A stretch of 16,502 nt of DNA, taken from positions 1-16,502 of the forward strand of contig CAZXFH010000058.1 of the NCBI GenBank assembly GCA_964640055.1. The letters run 5' to 3'. Source of the stretch: CAZXFH01 sp964640055 (lineage in GTDB: Bacteria > Fidelibacterota > UBA2242 > JAFGTP01). Positions 1 to 5,876 of the stretch are shown piece after piece. Each line of letters opens with the position of its first letter. The stretch's first letter is position 1. The notes below the pieces were generated by a model. It saw only the letters and a program-made list of their open reading frames with translations, did not search any database and was not told the origin of the DNA. The translations under genes were made by a program, and so were the position numbers.

Positions 1-491
1 CTGTAAATTACGTTAATCCTGCACCAGGTCAATATACTTTCAAAGTCAAAGGTGCCAATAATGATGGCCTATGGAATGAGGAAGGAACATCTTTATCCAT
101 TATCATTACGCCGCCTTTATGGGGGACCTGGTGGTTTAGGATTATATTAATTATTGTGATCGCAACTATGATATTATTGATTATCTATCGGTTAAAAAGG
201 TCTAATATCATTCTTGAAGAAAAAATCAGGGAACGGACCCGGGAAATTACTCGCAAGAATCAAGACCTGGAAGAAAGCCTGAAGAAGATCAAAACCCTCA
301 GAGGGCTGATACCTATCTGTGCGAACTGTAAAAAGATCCGCAATGATGAGGGATATTGGAAAGAGGTGGAAGAATATGTTGATGAGCATACCGAGGCTGC
401 TTTCAGTCATGGCATATGCCCGGAATGTATGCAAAAATTATATCCGGATTATGTGAAGAAAAAAAAGCAGGAAAATTCAGGGGCGGGCTAA
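1..491 (+). CDS. Y_Y_Y-domain membrane sensor with C-terminal CxxC module (5' partial)
   Basis: The reading frame is open from base 3 and runs off the left edge, so about 162 C-terminal residues are visible. The first ~35 residues (NPAPGQYTFKVKGANNDGLW...) match the Y_Y_Y domain that follows beta-propellers in periplasmic two-component sensors. A hydrophobic segment (FRIILIIVIATMILLIIY) follows as a transmembrane helix, then a charged coiled coil. The last module has the pattern GLIPICANCKKIRNDEGYW then GICPEC, i.e. two CxxC pairs 30 residues apart, which resembles a zinc-ribbon-like module found at the C-terminus of some PAS and response-regulator proteins. No histidine kinase, GGDEF or DNA-binding domain lies between membrane and stop, so the output is unlike a classical hybrid sensor. 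Signal sensed and partner are unknown. The family call is good; the function of the cysteine module is inference. Confidence 0.8.
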   Translation, partial: VNYVNPAPGQYTFKVKGANNDGLWNEEGTSLSIIITPPLWGTWWFRIILIIVIATMILLIIYRLKRSNIILEEKIRERTREITRKNQDLEESLKKIKTLRGLIPICANCKKIRNDEGYWKEVEEYVDEHTEAAFSHGICPECMQKLYPDYVKKKKQENSGAG

Positions 492-532
492 ATCAAGAAT
501 ATACGGACCGGCGGATATATTATGAGATTTTT

Positions 533-827
533 TCAAGGCTTGGGCAGGGCTCCCACCGACATCTGGGGCTTGCCATCCGTGGGGATGAATAATACCGAGG
601 GAATACTGGGGATCCCGAAGATACCTGCCAGTTCCTGCTCCTGCCCGGTATCAACTTTATAAACCGTCAGCTGATCATGATACTCGTCACCGATTTCCTC
701 AATGATCGGCTCCAGTACTTTACAAAGCCCACACCAATCCGGCATAATTGGTCAGATGATGATCTGAAAATTCAGGCCGAATTGTATTGATTTTTACCGC
801 CGTTTGGTTGTATTTTTCTTTCACCAT
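533..827 (-). pseudogene. thioredoxin-like protein, frameshifted
   Basis: The frame at 745-533 encodes a thioredoxin core without its beginning: WCGLCKVLEP (active-site CxxC, with Leu replacing the usual Pro of CGPC), then GIPSIPSVLF with the conserved cis-Pro, then VGALPKP. An in-frame stop lies three codons upstream of its only ATG. A better start exists at 827 (ATG GTG AAA GAA) with a good AGGAG ribosome binding site, but that frame is offset by one base and stops after about 35 residues. The hydrophobic beta strand that normally precedes WCxxC is not recognisable. The C-terminus also ends early at TGA, and a shifted frame continues with LEKIS. One or more frameshifts therefore seem to have broken the gene; an assembly error is the alternative. 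A functional protein would be a cytoplasmic thiol-disulfide oxidoreductase. Confidence 0.55.
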
Positions 828-828
828 T

Positions 829-896
829 AAGGTGTCTCCTATTTTTAATATTACAGTTTTCATAAATCATTGTAATTTAACAAATAGGGACACCTT
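829..896. repeat. imperfect inverted repeat covering the thioredoxin RBS
   Basis: The left arm at 829-844 (AAGGTGTCTCCTATTT) pairs with the right arm at 882-896 (AAATAGGGACACCTT) with one bulge. An inner pair at 846-855 and 871-879 (TAATATTACA / TGTAATTTA) extends the stem. In the minus-strand transcript the arm at 829-844 contains the AGGAG ribosome binding site of the broken thioredoxin gene, so the fold would hide it. It could be a translational control hairpin, or the remains of a small mobile element end. There is no T-run typical of a terminator. Confidence 0.55.
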
Positions 897-1002
897 TAGC
901 TACCTTTTTCTGATCCATAAATGGGATTTTTAGGTTAAAATATAATTGTTCTTTGAAATTGAGATTTTTATAGTGGGTATATTTTAAATTATACTAACTA
1001 AT

Positions 1003-1323
1003 CTACCGTTTTGTATAAGTAGAAAATTCAGCTTTATTCATATTGCTAATTTTATTCTCATAATCCTGTTTTGTAAAATTGCAGCTATATGATTCTTCTA
1101 TTTTATCGTTTAAAACAACTTGTTTTGCTATTTCATTATATATCTCTGGTCTAAGTTCATTGTGTCTATCTACATTAGTTACAATTTTGTGTTTTTTATT
1201 ATCTCGTGTTTTAATCTTTTTTGAAAACTTTGTGTGCCTTCTGCCTTCATTCCTGGTAAAAGAATTTTTTTCGAGCACCCTTATGATTTTCCTTTTCAAT
1301 TTAGGCATATCTAAAGTTACCAT
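1003..1323 (-). CDS. HicA-like mRNA interferase toxin
   Basis: This is a small basic protein of 106 residues. Residues 8-33 (KLKRKIIRVLEKNSFTRNEG then RRHTKF) fit the HicA start: a helix ending LExNxF, then a Gly-rich turn and a His followed two residues later by Phe. His30 would be the catalytic histidine. Residues 50-58 (NVDRHNELR) match the RHxEI region seen in many HicA proteins. A C-terminal extension (residues ~73-106) goes beyond the usual 60-80 residues. By family knowledge, HicA binds RNA through a dsRBD-like fold and cleaves mRNA. The start is uncertain: Met6 (base 1308) is possible and neither has a clear ribosome binding site. The gene overlaps the HicB-like gene by 23 bases, which suggests translational coupling. 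Family call by eye only. Confidence 0.6.
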   Translation of the reverse strand: MVTLDMPKLKRKIIRVLEKNSFTRNEGRRHTKFSKKIKTRDNKKHKIVTNVDRHNELRPEIYNEIAKQVVLNDKIEESYSCNFTKQDYENKISNMNKAEFSTYTKR

Positions 1324-1729
1324 GAAGAATTGGTGATGCTACATATTCAGAATGATATCTTTTTCTTTCATGTTCTAGGAAACTACGTTTAAATGTTACT
1401 GATGGATATAATTTATATAAAAGATTTTCAAAGATTTCCAATATATTATCACTGTCATCATCGTATTCATCACAATATTCTTCATAATAGCAGATTGCTT
1501 GATCCACCATATTTAATAGAGCTTCATTTATTGTTGAACCCATTGAGTATATATTTATTTTATCTATTTTTGCAAAATATTTATTACCCGATTTTTCTAT
1601 CGTAATTTTATAACCTCCCCAATAGTAATTACCATTTATCTTGAAAAATTTTTTTATTCTATTTGACTTATATGCGGAAAATAATTCCTGGTATATTTCA
1701 TCTAGTTCCTTATGATTTAACATCATCAC
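1301..1729 (-). CDS. HicB-like antitoxin candidate
   Basis: A protein of up to 142 residues. Residues ~39-84 (YKITIEKSGNKYFAKID, then YSMGSTINEALLNM and DQAI) have the HicB pattern: two beta strands, a Gly-Ser/Thr turn, then a helix that starts NEAL. This is the partial RNase H-like fold that covers HicA. The ~35 residues before it and the acidic C-terminal tail (CDEYDDDSDNILEIFENL) are unassigned, and no helix-turn-helix or ribbon-helix-helix is obvious. The open frame starts with GTG at 1729, but ATG at 1723 sits better behind the AGGGGG ribosome binding site at 1731-1736. It overlaps the DUF3467-like gene by 20 bases and the HicA-like gene by 23. The role as antitoxin rests mainly on its fold pattern and its neighbour. 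Confidence 0.5.
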   Translation of the reverse strand: MMMLNHKELDEIYQELFSAYKSNRIKKFFKINGNYYWGGYKITIEKSGNKYFAKIDKINIYSMGSTINEALLNMVDQAICYYEEYCDEYDDDSDNILEIFENLLYKLYPSVTFKRSFLEHERKRYHSEYVASPILHGNFRYA

Positions 1730-2000
1730 CCCCTTTTTCTCTCATTTTATTCAAATCACTGACTTTGTTAGATAATAATTTTGATAATCTTTCTAAATGT
1801 GGTATAGTAATATGAAAATAATTTTGAATTGTCACTGTATTGGGGTCATCAATATTTCTTACACCAAAGCCAAGGATCATTTCTTCAAGATTATGTAGGG
1901 TTATAACATAATTGGAAAAAAGATGTTTAGTATCTTTATCTTGAATTTTAACAGGAAAACTTTCTTCTTTATCTTTGCGATCATTCATCTTATCACCCAT
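1710..2000 (-). CDS. DUF3467-like protein
   Basis: A 96-residue protein, first gene of a three-gene overlapping minus-strand operon. Residues ~27-85 (HLFSNYVITLHNLEEMILGF ... then FHITIPHLERLSKLLSNKV) follow the DUF3467 pattern: a SNYxxI strand, a hydrophobic strand ending in Phe-Gly, then an I-T-x-x-H-x-x-x-L helix. The DUF3467 role is not established. The first ATG at 2000 lacks a ribosome binding site. The ATG at 1988 (Met5) has GGTGAT just upstream and may be the true start. Its position directly before the HicB/HicA-like pair suggests that it is part of the same module, perhaps as a regulator; that is inference. Confidence 0.5.
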   Translation of the reverse strand: MGDKMNDRKDKEESFPVKIQDKDTKHLFSNYVITLHNLEEMILGFGVRNIDDPNTVTIQNYFHITIPHLERLSKLLSNKVSDLNKMREKGGDDVKS

Positions 2001-2017
2001 TATATTTAACCTTTTAG

Positions 2018-2056
2018 TTATAACAGCAATTTTTGTTCCATACTATCTGTTTATAA
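2018..2056. promoter_or_regulatory. candidate operator dyad at the HicBA-like promoter
   Basis: TTATAACAG at 2018-2026 is mirrored by CTGTTTATAA at 2047-2056 with one extra base. The right arm touches the -10 box of the minus-strand promoter and the dyad spans the expected transcription start. That placement fits an autorepressor site, as expected for toxin-antitoxin operons. In A+T-rich DNA such dyads can arise by chance. Confidence 0.3.
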
Positions 2057-2084
2057 TTATAACAAATTTTATCAAAATAATCAA
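2056..2084 (-). promoter_or_regulatory. sigma70-type promoter of the DUF3467-HicB-HicA operon
   Basis: Read on the minus strand, TTGATT (2079-2084) is followed after exactly 17 bases by a perfect TATAAT (2056-2061). Transcription would start near 2049, leaving a leader of about 50 bases before the first ATG. No other promoter in the window except that of tRNA-fMet is as close to consensus. Confidence 0.6.
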
Positions 2085-2238
2085 TTTAAAATCATCATTT
2101 GTTTTAATTTTAGTCCTATTATAAATAGTTAATTAATCTTAAAAAAGTAGGCATAGATGTGTGATATTTTAAAGAGCCTATAAACCTATTAACCAGAATG
2201 TTAAAAACGATTAAAAAATGATTTGAAGCCTTAGGGTC

Positions 2239-2823
2239 ATGCTTAATTATCTCTATGAAAAAGAAATGATCGAGAAACTACCCTTCAAAGTAAAGCAAAT
2301 CAAGACGGATAGAACCTTACCGAAATTTATCTTGCCCGAGGAAATGGATAGAATCTATCAAGCAATACATGATGAGCAATTATATTCAGTGTATAAAATT
2401 TACGAGATCACCGGTATGCGCCTGGGTGAGTTAAAGCAATCTCACCGGGAAGGTGAATTTATCGTAGTGGAAAAAGCGAAAAATCGCAAAGAAAGGATTA
2501 TCCCGATTCCGGTCGAAAATATCCCTGATTACGAGAAAGCCAAAGAGTGTCAGCTCACCGATAGCCGGATATCGCACATTTTTAGTGATGTTTGCCGTGA
2601 GATCGGCCTGAAAGGCAAAACTTTGCATTGCCTAAGGCATACCTATGCCCTACGGAAATTATTAGAGACAAACAATATCAGCCTGGTAAAAGAATTATTA
2701 GGCCATTGCTCAGTCCAGGTAACTGAAATTTACACCCAGTTTCCAAAGGAATTTTTGTCACAAGTCTTTAAATACCGGCAAATTAGCCAGGTCAAAGACT
2801 ATGCTAAGATGATTCATGCTTGA
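2239..2823 (+). CDS. tyrosine recombinase/integrase, N-terminally truncated
   Basis: A site-specific recombinase of the XerC/D-phage integrase family, with the whole catalytic domain present: Arg61 (TGMRLGEL), the beta-hairpin Lys (VVEKAKNRKERIIPI, Lys79 or 81), His130 and Arg133 (LHCLRHTYA), His156 (LLGHCSVQ) and the nucleophile Tyr165 (EIYTQF). At 194 residues it lacks most of the ~90-residue core-binding domain. The frame is open back to a TGA at 2224 and the codons between read S-L-R-V before MLNYLYEK. The bases before that (ACGATTAA...) would encode TIKKMI-stop in a shifted frame, which looks like the eroded end of a normal N-terminal domain. It is probably inactive on its own. It ends about 160 bases from the 3' end of tRNA-Leu, the usual layout for an island integrated at a tRNA. 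Confidence 0.85.
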   Translation: MLNYLYEKEMIEKLPFKVKQIKTDRTLPKFILPEEMDRIYQAIHDEQLYSVYKIYEITGMRLGELKQSHREGEFIVVEKAKNRKERIIPIPVENIPDYEKAKECQLTDSRISHIFSDVCREIGLKGKTLHCLRHTYALRKLLETNNISLVKELLGHCSVQVTEIYTQFPKEFLSQVFKYRQISQVKDYAKMIHA

Positions 2824-2933
2824 ATCCGTATCCGGCAGGTATCCGGTTTTATATGTTAAAATATAGCAAAATATGACAAAATTTACATTCTTGAAAAAAA
2901 ATATAAATATAAAATTACTAATAGGAATTGGTC

Positions 2934-2968
2934 AAAAAAAGACCTTGCAAGATGTTAATTTACAAGGT
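2934..2968 (-). terminator. rho-independent terminator of the tRNA-Cys/tRNA-Leu transcript
   Basis: On the minus strand ACCTTGT pairs with GCAAGGT (2962-2968 with 2942-2948) around a 13-base loop, followed by C and seven T residues. It lies 12 bases past the end of tRNA-Leu. Confidence 0.75.
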
Positions 2969-2980
2969 TTTATAAGGTTG

Positions 2981-3066
2981 TGCCGAAGACCGGAGTCGAA
3001 CCGGTACGGACTCAAAAGCCCGAGGGATTTTAAGTCCCTTGCGTCTGCCAATTCCGCCACTTCGGC
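2981..3066 (-). tRNA. tRNA-Leu (anticodon UAA)
   Basis: The acceptor stem GCCGAAG/CTTCGGC closes with discriminator A. The anticodon loop CTTAAAA sits in an AGGGA/TCCCT stem. The T arm is ACCGG-TTCGACT-CCGGT, and there is a long class II variable arm. The 86-base length fits leucine. CCA is not encoded. It is 11 bases downstream of tRNA-Cys and both are probably cut from one transcript. Its 3' end faces the integrase gene. Confidence 0.95.
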
Positions 3067-3077
3067 TAAAAGAAGAG

Positions 3078-3150
3078 AGGCGACGACCGGATTCGAACCG
3101 GTGAATAAAGGTTTTGCAGACCTCTCCCTTAGCCACTTGGGTACGTCGCC
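3078..3150 (-). tRNA. tRNA-Cys (anticodon GCA)
   Basis: The acceptor stem GGCGACG/CGTCGCC carries U73, the identity base for cysteine. The anticodon loop CTGCAAA lies in an AGGT/ACCT stem. The T arm is ACCGG-TTCGAAT-CCGGT. CCA is not encoded. Confidence 0.95.
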
Positions 3151-3262
3151 TTATAAAGAGCGCGAAAAGCTAAGGCTTTCCCACATAAAAAACAATTTAT
3201 TTTGCAAAAGGTTTCCGGATTATTACAGGCTCTTGTTTTCCGAAAGTGGCCCGTGACAAATT

Positions 3263-4006
3263 TCAACGACTGACTTTCAGCCAGTTGGTTTTCAGTCGGA
3301 TAACTCTCACGCTTAGATATAAGACGCATCCCAGGATGAGAAAAACGACCCAGGCGGCACTGAGGCGGAATTGTCCCCGGTTAAAAAGGTTGATCAGCAG
3401 TCTGATCAGCGTGAAAGCCAGAACCAGGGTCACCAGGCCGGTAACCTCTTTTTTGATCACCTTACGCCAGGAAAAATCAAAGTCAGGCCGCTGCCAGTTA
3501 TTTAAACGGGGGATAAAGGCCTGCGTTTGGGCTGCCCAGGTACTGTATTCTTCACCGAATTTTTTTCTCAGGAATTCTTCCTCCCGCAACATAATGCGTT
3601 CGTAATAAATCCAGAAGAGTAAAATTGCAATCAAAATAAACCAGCCGACTTTGACAAAGAGGATAATGCCCAGGTAGATCAGGAAATTGCCCAGATAGAG
3701 CGGATGCCGCACCAGCGCATACATGCCTTTGGTGTTTAAGACCGTGGCACGCTGCTGTTTGGTATTGCGTCCGGAAGTGCCTCTGGGAGTATAGCCTACG
3801 GTCAGGATACGGACGATCAGGCCCACTAAGGCGATCAGAATACAGATCAGGTTGTAGATCCGGATGACCACCGGTCCGCAAAATTCTATAAAGTGGATGC
3901 TGCGGGGTAGCGCCAATAGCATTAAAGGCAATATCAATAGGGGTAAATAGCTCCGATACCGGAACAACCAATCTCCCTGACGGGCCAATGTTTCTTTTAA
4001 TCCCAT
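3263..4006 (-). CDS. isoprenylcysteine carboxyl methyltransferase-like membrane methyltransferase
   Basis: An integral membrane protein of 247 residues with about six hydrophobic segments (roughly residues 22-34, 50-69, 105-119, 121-135, 189-208 and 218-236). The ICMT/PEMT signature is clear: GMYALVRHPLYLGNF (residues ~94-108), an EEEFL segment (~142), then FGEEYSTW ending in IPR. In this family these residues bind S-adenosylmethionine and the membrane substrate. Bacterial members methylate lipids (some the lipid A phosphate) or remain uncharacterised, so no substrate is claimed. The open frame reaches a TTG at 4039, but ATG at 4006 follows an AAGGA ribosome binding site and opens with MGLKETLARQGDWLFRYRSY, so I start there. 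It is transcribed away from the next gene, and the two are divergent across ~140 bases. Confidence 0.8.
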   Translation of the reverse strand: MGLKETLARQGDWLFRYRSYLPLLILPLMLLALPRSIHFIEFCGPVVIRIYNLICILIALVGLIVRILTVGYTPRGTSGRNTKQQRATVLNTKGMYALVRHPLYLGNFLIYLGIILFVKVGWFILIAILLFWIYYERIMLREEEFLRKKFGEEYSTWAAQTQAFIPRLNNWQRPDFDFSWRKVIKKEVTGLVTLVLAFTLIRLLINLFNRGQFRLSAAWVVFLILGCVLYLSVRVIRLKTNWLKVSR

Positions 4007-4147
4007 GGATTCCTTTTTGGTTTGAAAATATATTTTCAAAGAATATATGTACCGTTTAATTTAAGCCGGGATTTTTTTCATGCCAAGCACTCTGTTGAAT
4101 AATACCCTTGCTTAGCAGGGAAGTAGTGATTCAGTCGGAAGGATTTT

Positions 4148-4708
4148 ATGCAATCTCTTTTCCTCGATGAAATCGGGCCGGTCCGGTTGCGCCGGAGTAG
4201 ACGGGCCCGCCGTTTACGGATCACGGTAAAACCCCATCAGGACGTTACCGTAACCCTGCCCATGGGATGCTCATCAAAACAGGCGGTCCGTTTTATTGAA
4301 GCCAAACGTCAGTGGATCAGAAGACAGCAATATGCTGTGCGCAAAATGGAAAGCCAGCATCGCCGGATGGCACCTGCTTTAAAAAAAATCGATCGATCCG
4401 CTGCCCGTGAACAGCTGGTCAATCAATTGCAGCAGCTGGCCTCCCGTTATGGATATCATTACAACCGGGTGTTTATTCGCTGTCAGAAAACCCGCTGGGG
4501 GAGTTGTTCGGCAAAAAATAACATTAACCTGAATCTACGCTTGATACTTTTACCTGCCCATCTGAGAGAGTATGTTATCCTGCATGAACTGGTACATACC
4601 CGTATCAAAGATCACAGTCGACGTTTCTGGATGGCCTTGGATCAGCATACGGGTCATGCCAAAGCCTTACAGCGGGAACTCCGTAACTACCAGGCCTGGC
4701 TACTATAA
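4148..4708 (+). CDS. YgjP-like zinc metallopeptidase (DUF45, COG1451)
   Basis: A soluble protein of 186 residues, close to the normal family length. The conserved TRWGSCSAKNNINLNLRLI stretch (residues 115-133) precedes the zinc motif HELVH (146-150), with the third ligand probably His156 in KDHSRRFW. The basic N-terminal part (LRRSRRARRLRITVKP) is also typical. Members are minigluzincin-like proteins related to E. coli YgjP; the physiological substrate here is unknown. A GGAAGGA ribosome binding site lies four bases before ATG. It stands alone between a divergent methyltransferase gene and the ZIP transporter gene 177 bases downstream, a gap in which I see no clear terminator. Confidence 0.85.
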   Translation: MQSLFLDEIGPVRLRRSRRARRLRITVKPHQDVTVTLPMGCSSKQAVRFIEAKRQWIRRQQYAVRKMESQHRRMAPALKKIDRSAAREQLVNQLQQLASRYGYHYNRVFIRCQKTRWGSCSAKNNINLNLRLILLPAHLREYVILHELVHTRIKDHSRRFWMALDQHTGHAKALQRELRNYQAWLL

Positions 4709-4885
4709 ATGTAGATTTTTTCCGGAGTTATTTCCCTGAACTTGCAGCAATATACCGAGGGCAGCTCAGTTTCGTTATCAGTTGTTTTATCCCTTAAAAA
4801 TCCGTATTGTATACCGTAATCGTGCTGTTTTAAATCATGGTAGCGCGATTCTCAATTCGTTCGACAGTCAACACGGAGATATGAT

Positions 4886-5788
4886 ATGCAGAATATTTGG
4901 ATTGCTTTAGGGCTGACTGTTTTCGCCGGGATGGCCACCGGTATTGGCAGTGCGATTGCCTTTACGGCCAAGCGTACAAACTATCGTTTTCTTTCGGTTG
5001 CCACCGGCTTTTCGGCCGGTGTTATGCTTTATGTCTCCTTCGTAGAGATCTTTATTAAGGGCGTCGATTCACTGACTGCCCGGTATGGTGATTATTGGGG
5101 GCACTGGGTCAACGCGGCCGCTTTTTTCGGGGGCATGCTGCTGATCGGCCTGATCGATAATCTGATCCCGGCTGCTGAGAATCCTCATGAGACGCCATCG
5201 GAAAAGGCTGCTGCGCCGCTGCATGATCGCTCAGTATCTGTTCCAAAATCCGATTCGGCTGCTACTCAAGAGGTCTCCAACGCGTCGGAATTACCTGATC
5301 GGAATATGAATCATAAGGCCCTAATGCGCATGGGCCTGTTCACTGCTTTGGCCATTGCTATCCATAATTTTCCCGAAGGTTTGGCTACTTTTCTGGCAGC
5401 CCTCCAGGACCCGACGGTGGGCATCGCGATTGCGATTGCGATCGCCCTGCATAATATTCCCGAAGGGATTAGTGTCTCGGTGCCTATTTTTTATGCTACC
5501 GGGAACCGGAAAAGAGCCTTTGTCTTTTCAGTGCTCAGTGGCCTGGCTGAACCGGTTGGTGCGATCATTGCCTTTCTAATTTTGCGTCTGATCATCAGAG
5601 GGGAAAACGGGCTGATACCACCTCAGATCATGGGCATCCTTTTTGGTGGTGTCGCCGGTATTATGGTTTATATCAGTCTCGATGAATTGCTGCCGACCAG
5701 CCGGGCTTATGGGAAGGGCCATGACAGCCTTTATGGATTAGTGGCTGGAATGGTTGTAATGGCATTGAGTCTCTTATTGATGAAATAA
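4886..5788 (+). CDS. zupT: ZIP-family divalent metal (zinc) transporter, ZupT-like
   Basis: A polytopic inner-membrane protein of 300 residues that would import Zn(II) and possibly Fe or Mn. Both metal-site motifs of the ZIP family are intact: HNFPEG (160-165) in TM4 and HNIPEG (189-194) in TM5. Hydrophobic segments before (~5-25, 36-56, 76-95) and after (~212-236, 246-264, 281-299) complete the eight-helix plan. The TM3-TM4 loop (~97-143) is long and hydrophilic, with only scattered His, unlike the His-rich loops of some ZIPs. The start has GGAG eight bases upstream. No Zur-like palindrome was recognised in the 177 bases before it. The symbol follows the bacterial ZupT subgroup by similarity, not by proven orthology. 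Confidence 0.88.
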   Translation: MQNIWIALGLTVFAGMATGIGSAIAFTAKRTNYRFLSVATGFSAGVMLYVSFVEIFIKGVDSLTARYGDYWGHWVNAAAFFGGMLLIGLIDNLIPAAENPHETPSEKAAAPLHDRSVSVPKSDSAATQEVSNASELPDRNMNHKALMRMGLFTALAIAIHNFPEGLATFLAALQDPTVGIAIAIAIALHNIPEGISVSVPIFYATGNRKRAFVFSVLSGLAEPVGAIIAFLILRLIIRGENGLIPPQIMGILFGGVAGIMVYISLDELLPTSRAYGKGHDSLYGLVAGMVVMALSLLLMK

Positions 5789-5876
5789 TAAGGGATGAAG
5801 AATCAAACAGGAAGAACTGATTGCTTGATCAGTAAAAGTGACTGGTAAATTCCATGGAGATTGTTAGGAGATAGAA

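Noticed and set aside
2824..2860. Repeated TATCCGG words after the integrase, considered as recombinase arm sites or a CRISPR start
   Set aside because: Only two copies 12 bases apart, no further repeats; no CRISPR array is present anywhere in the window.
2873..3256. Plus-strand open frame of 127 codons
   Set aside because: It runs antisense through both tRNA genes; the translation (RRPESNRYG, TTGFEPV) is the well-known spurious product of antisense tRNA.
4796..4850. TTGTAT-N17-TTAAAT as promoter of the ZIP transporter
   Set aside because: The -10 box matches consensus at only four of six positions; too weak to list as a feature.
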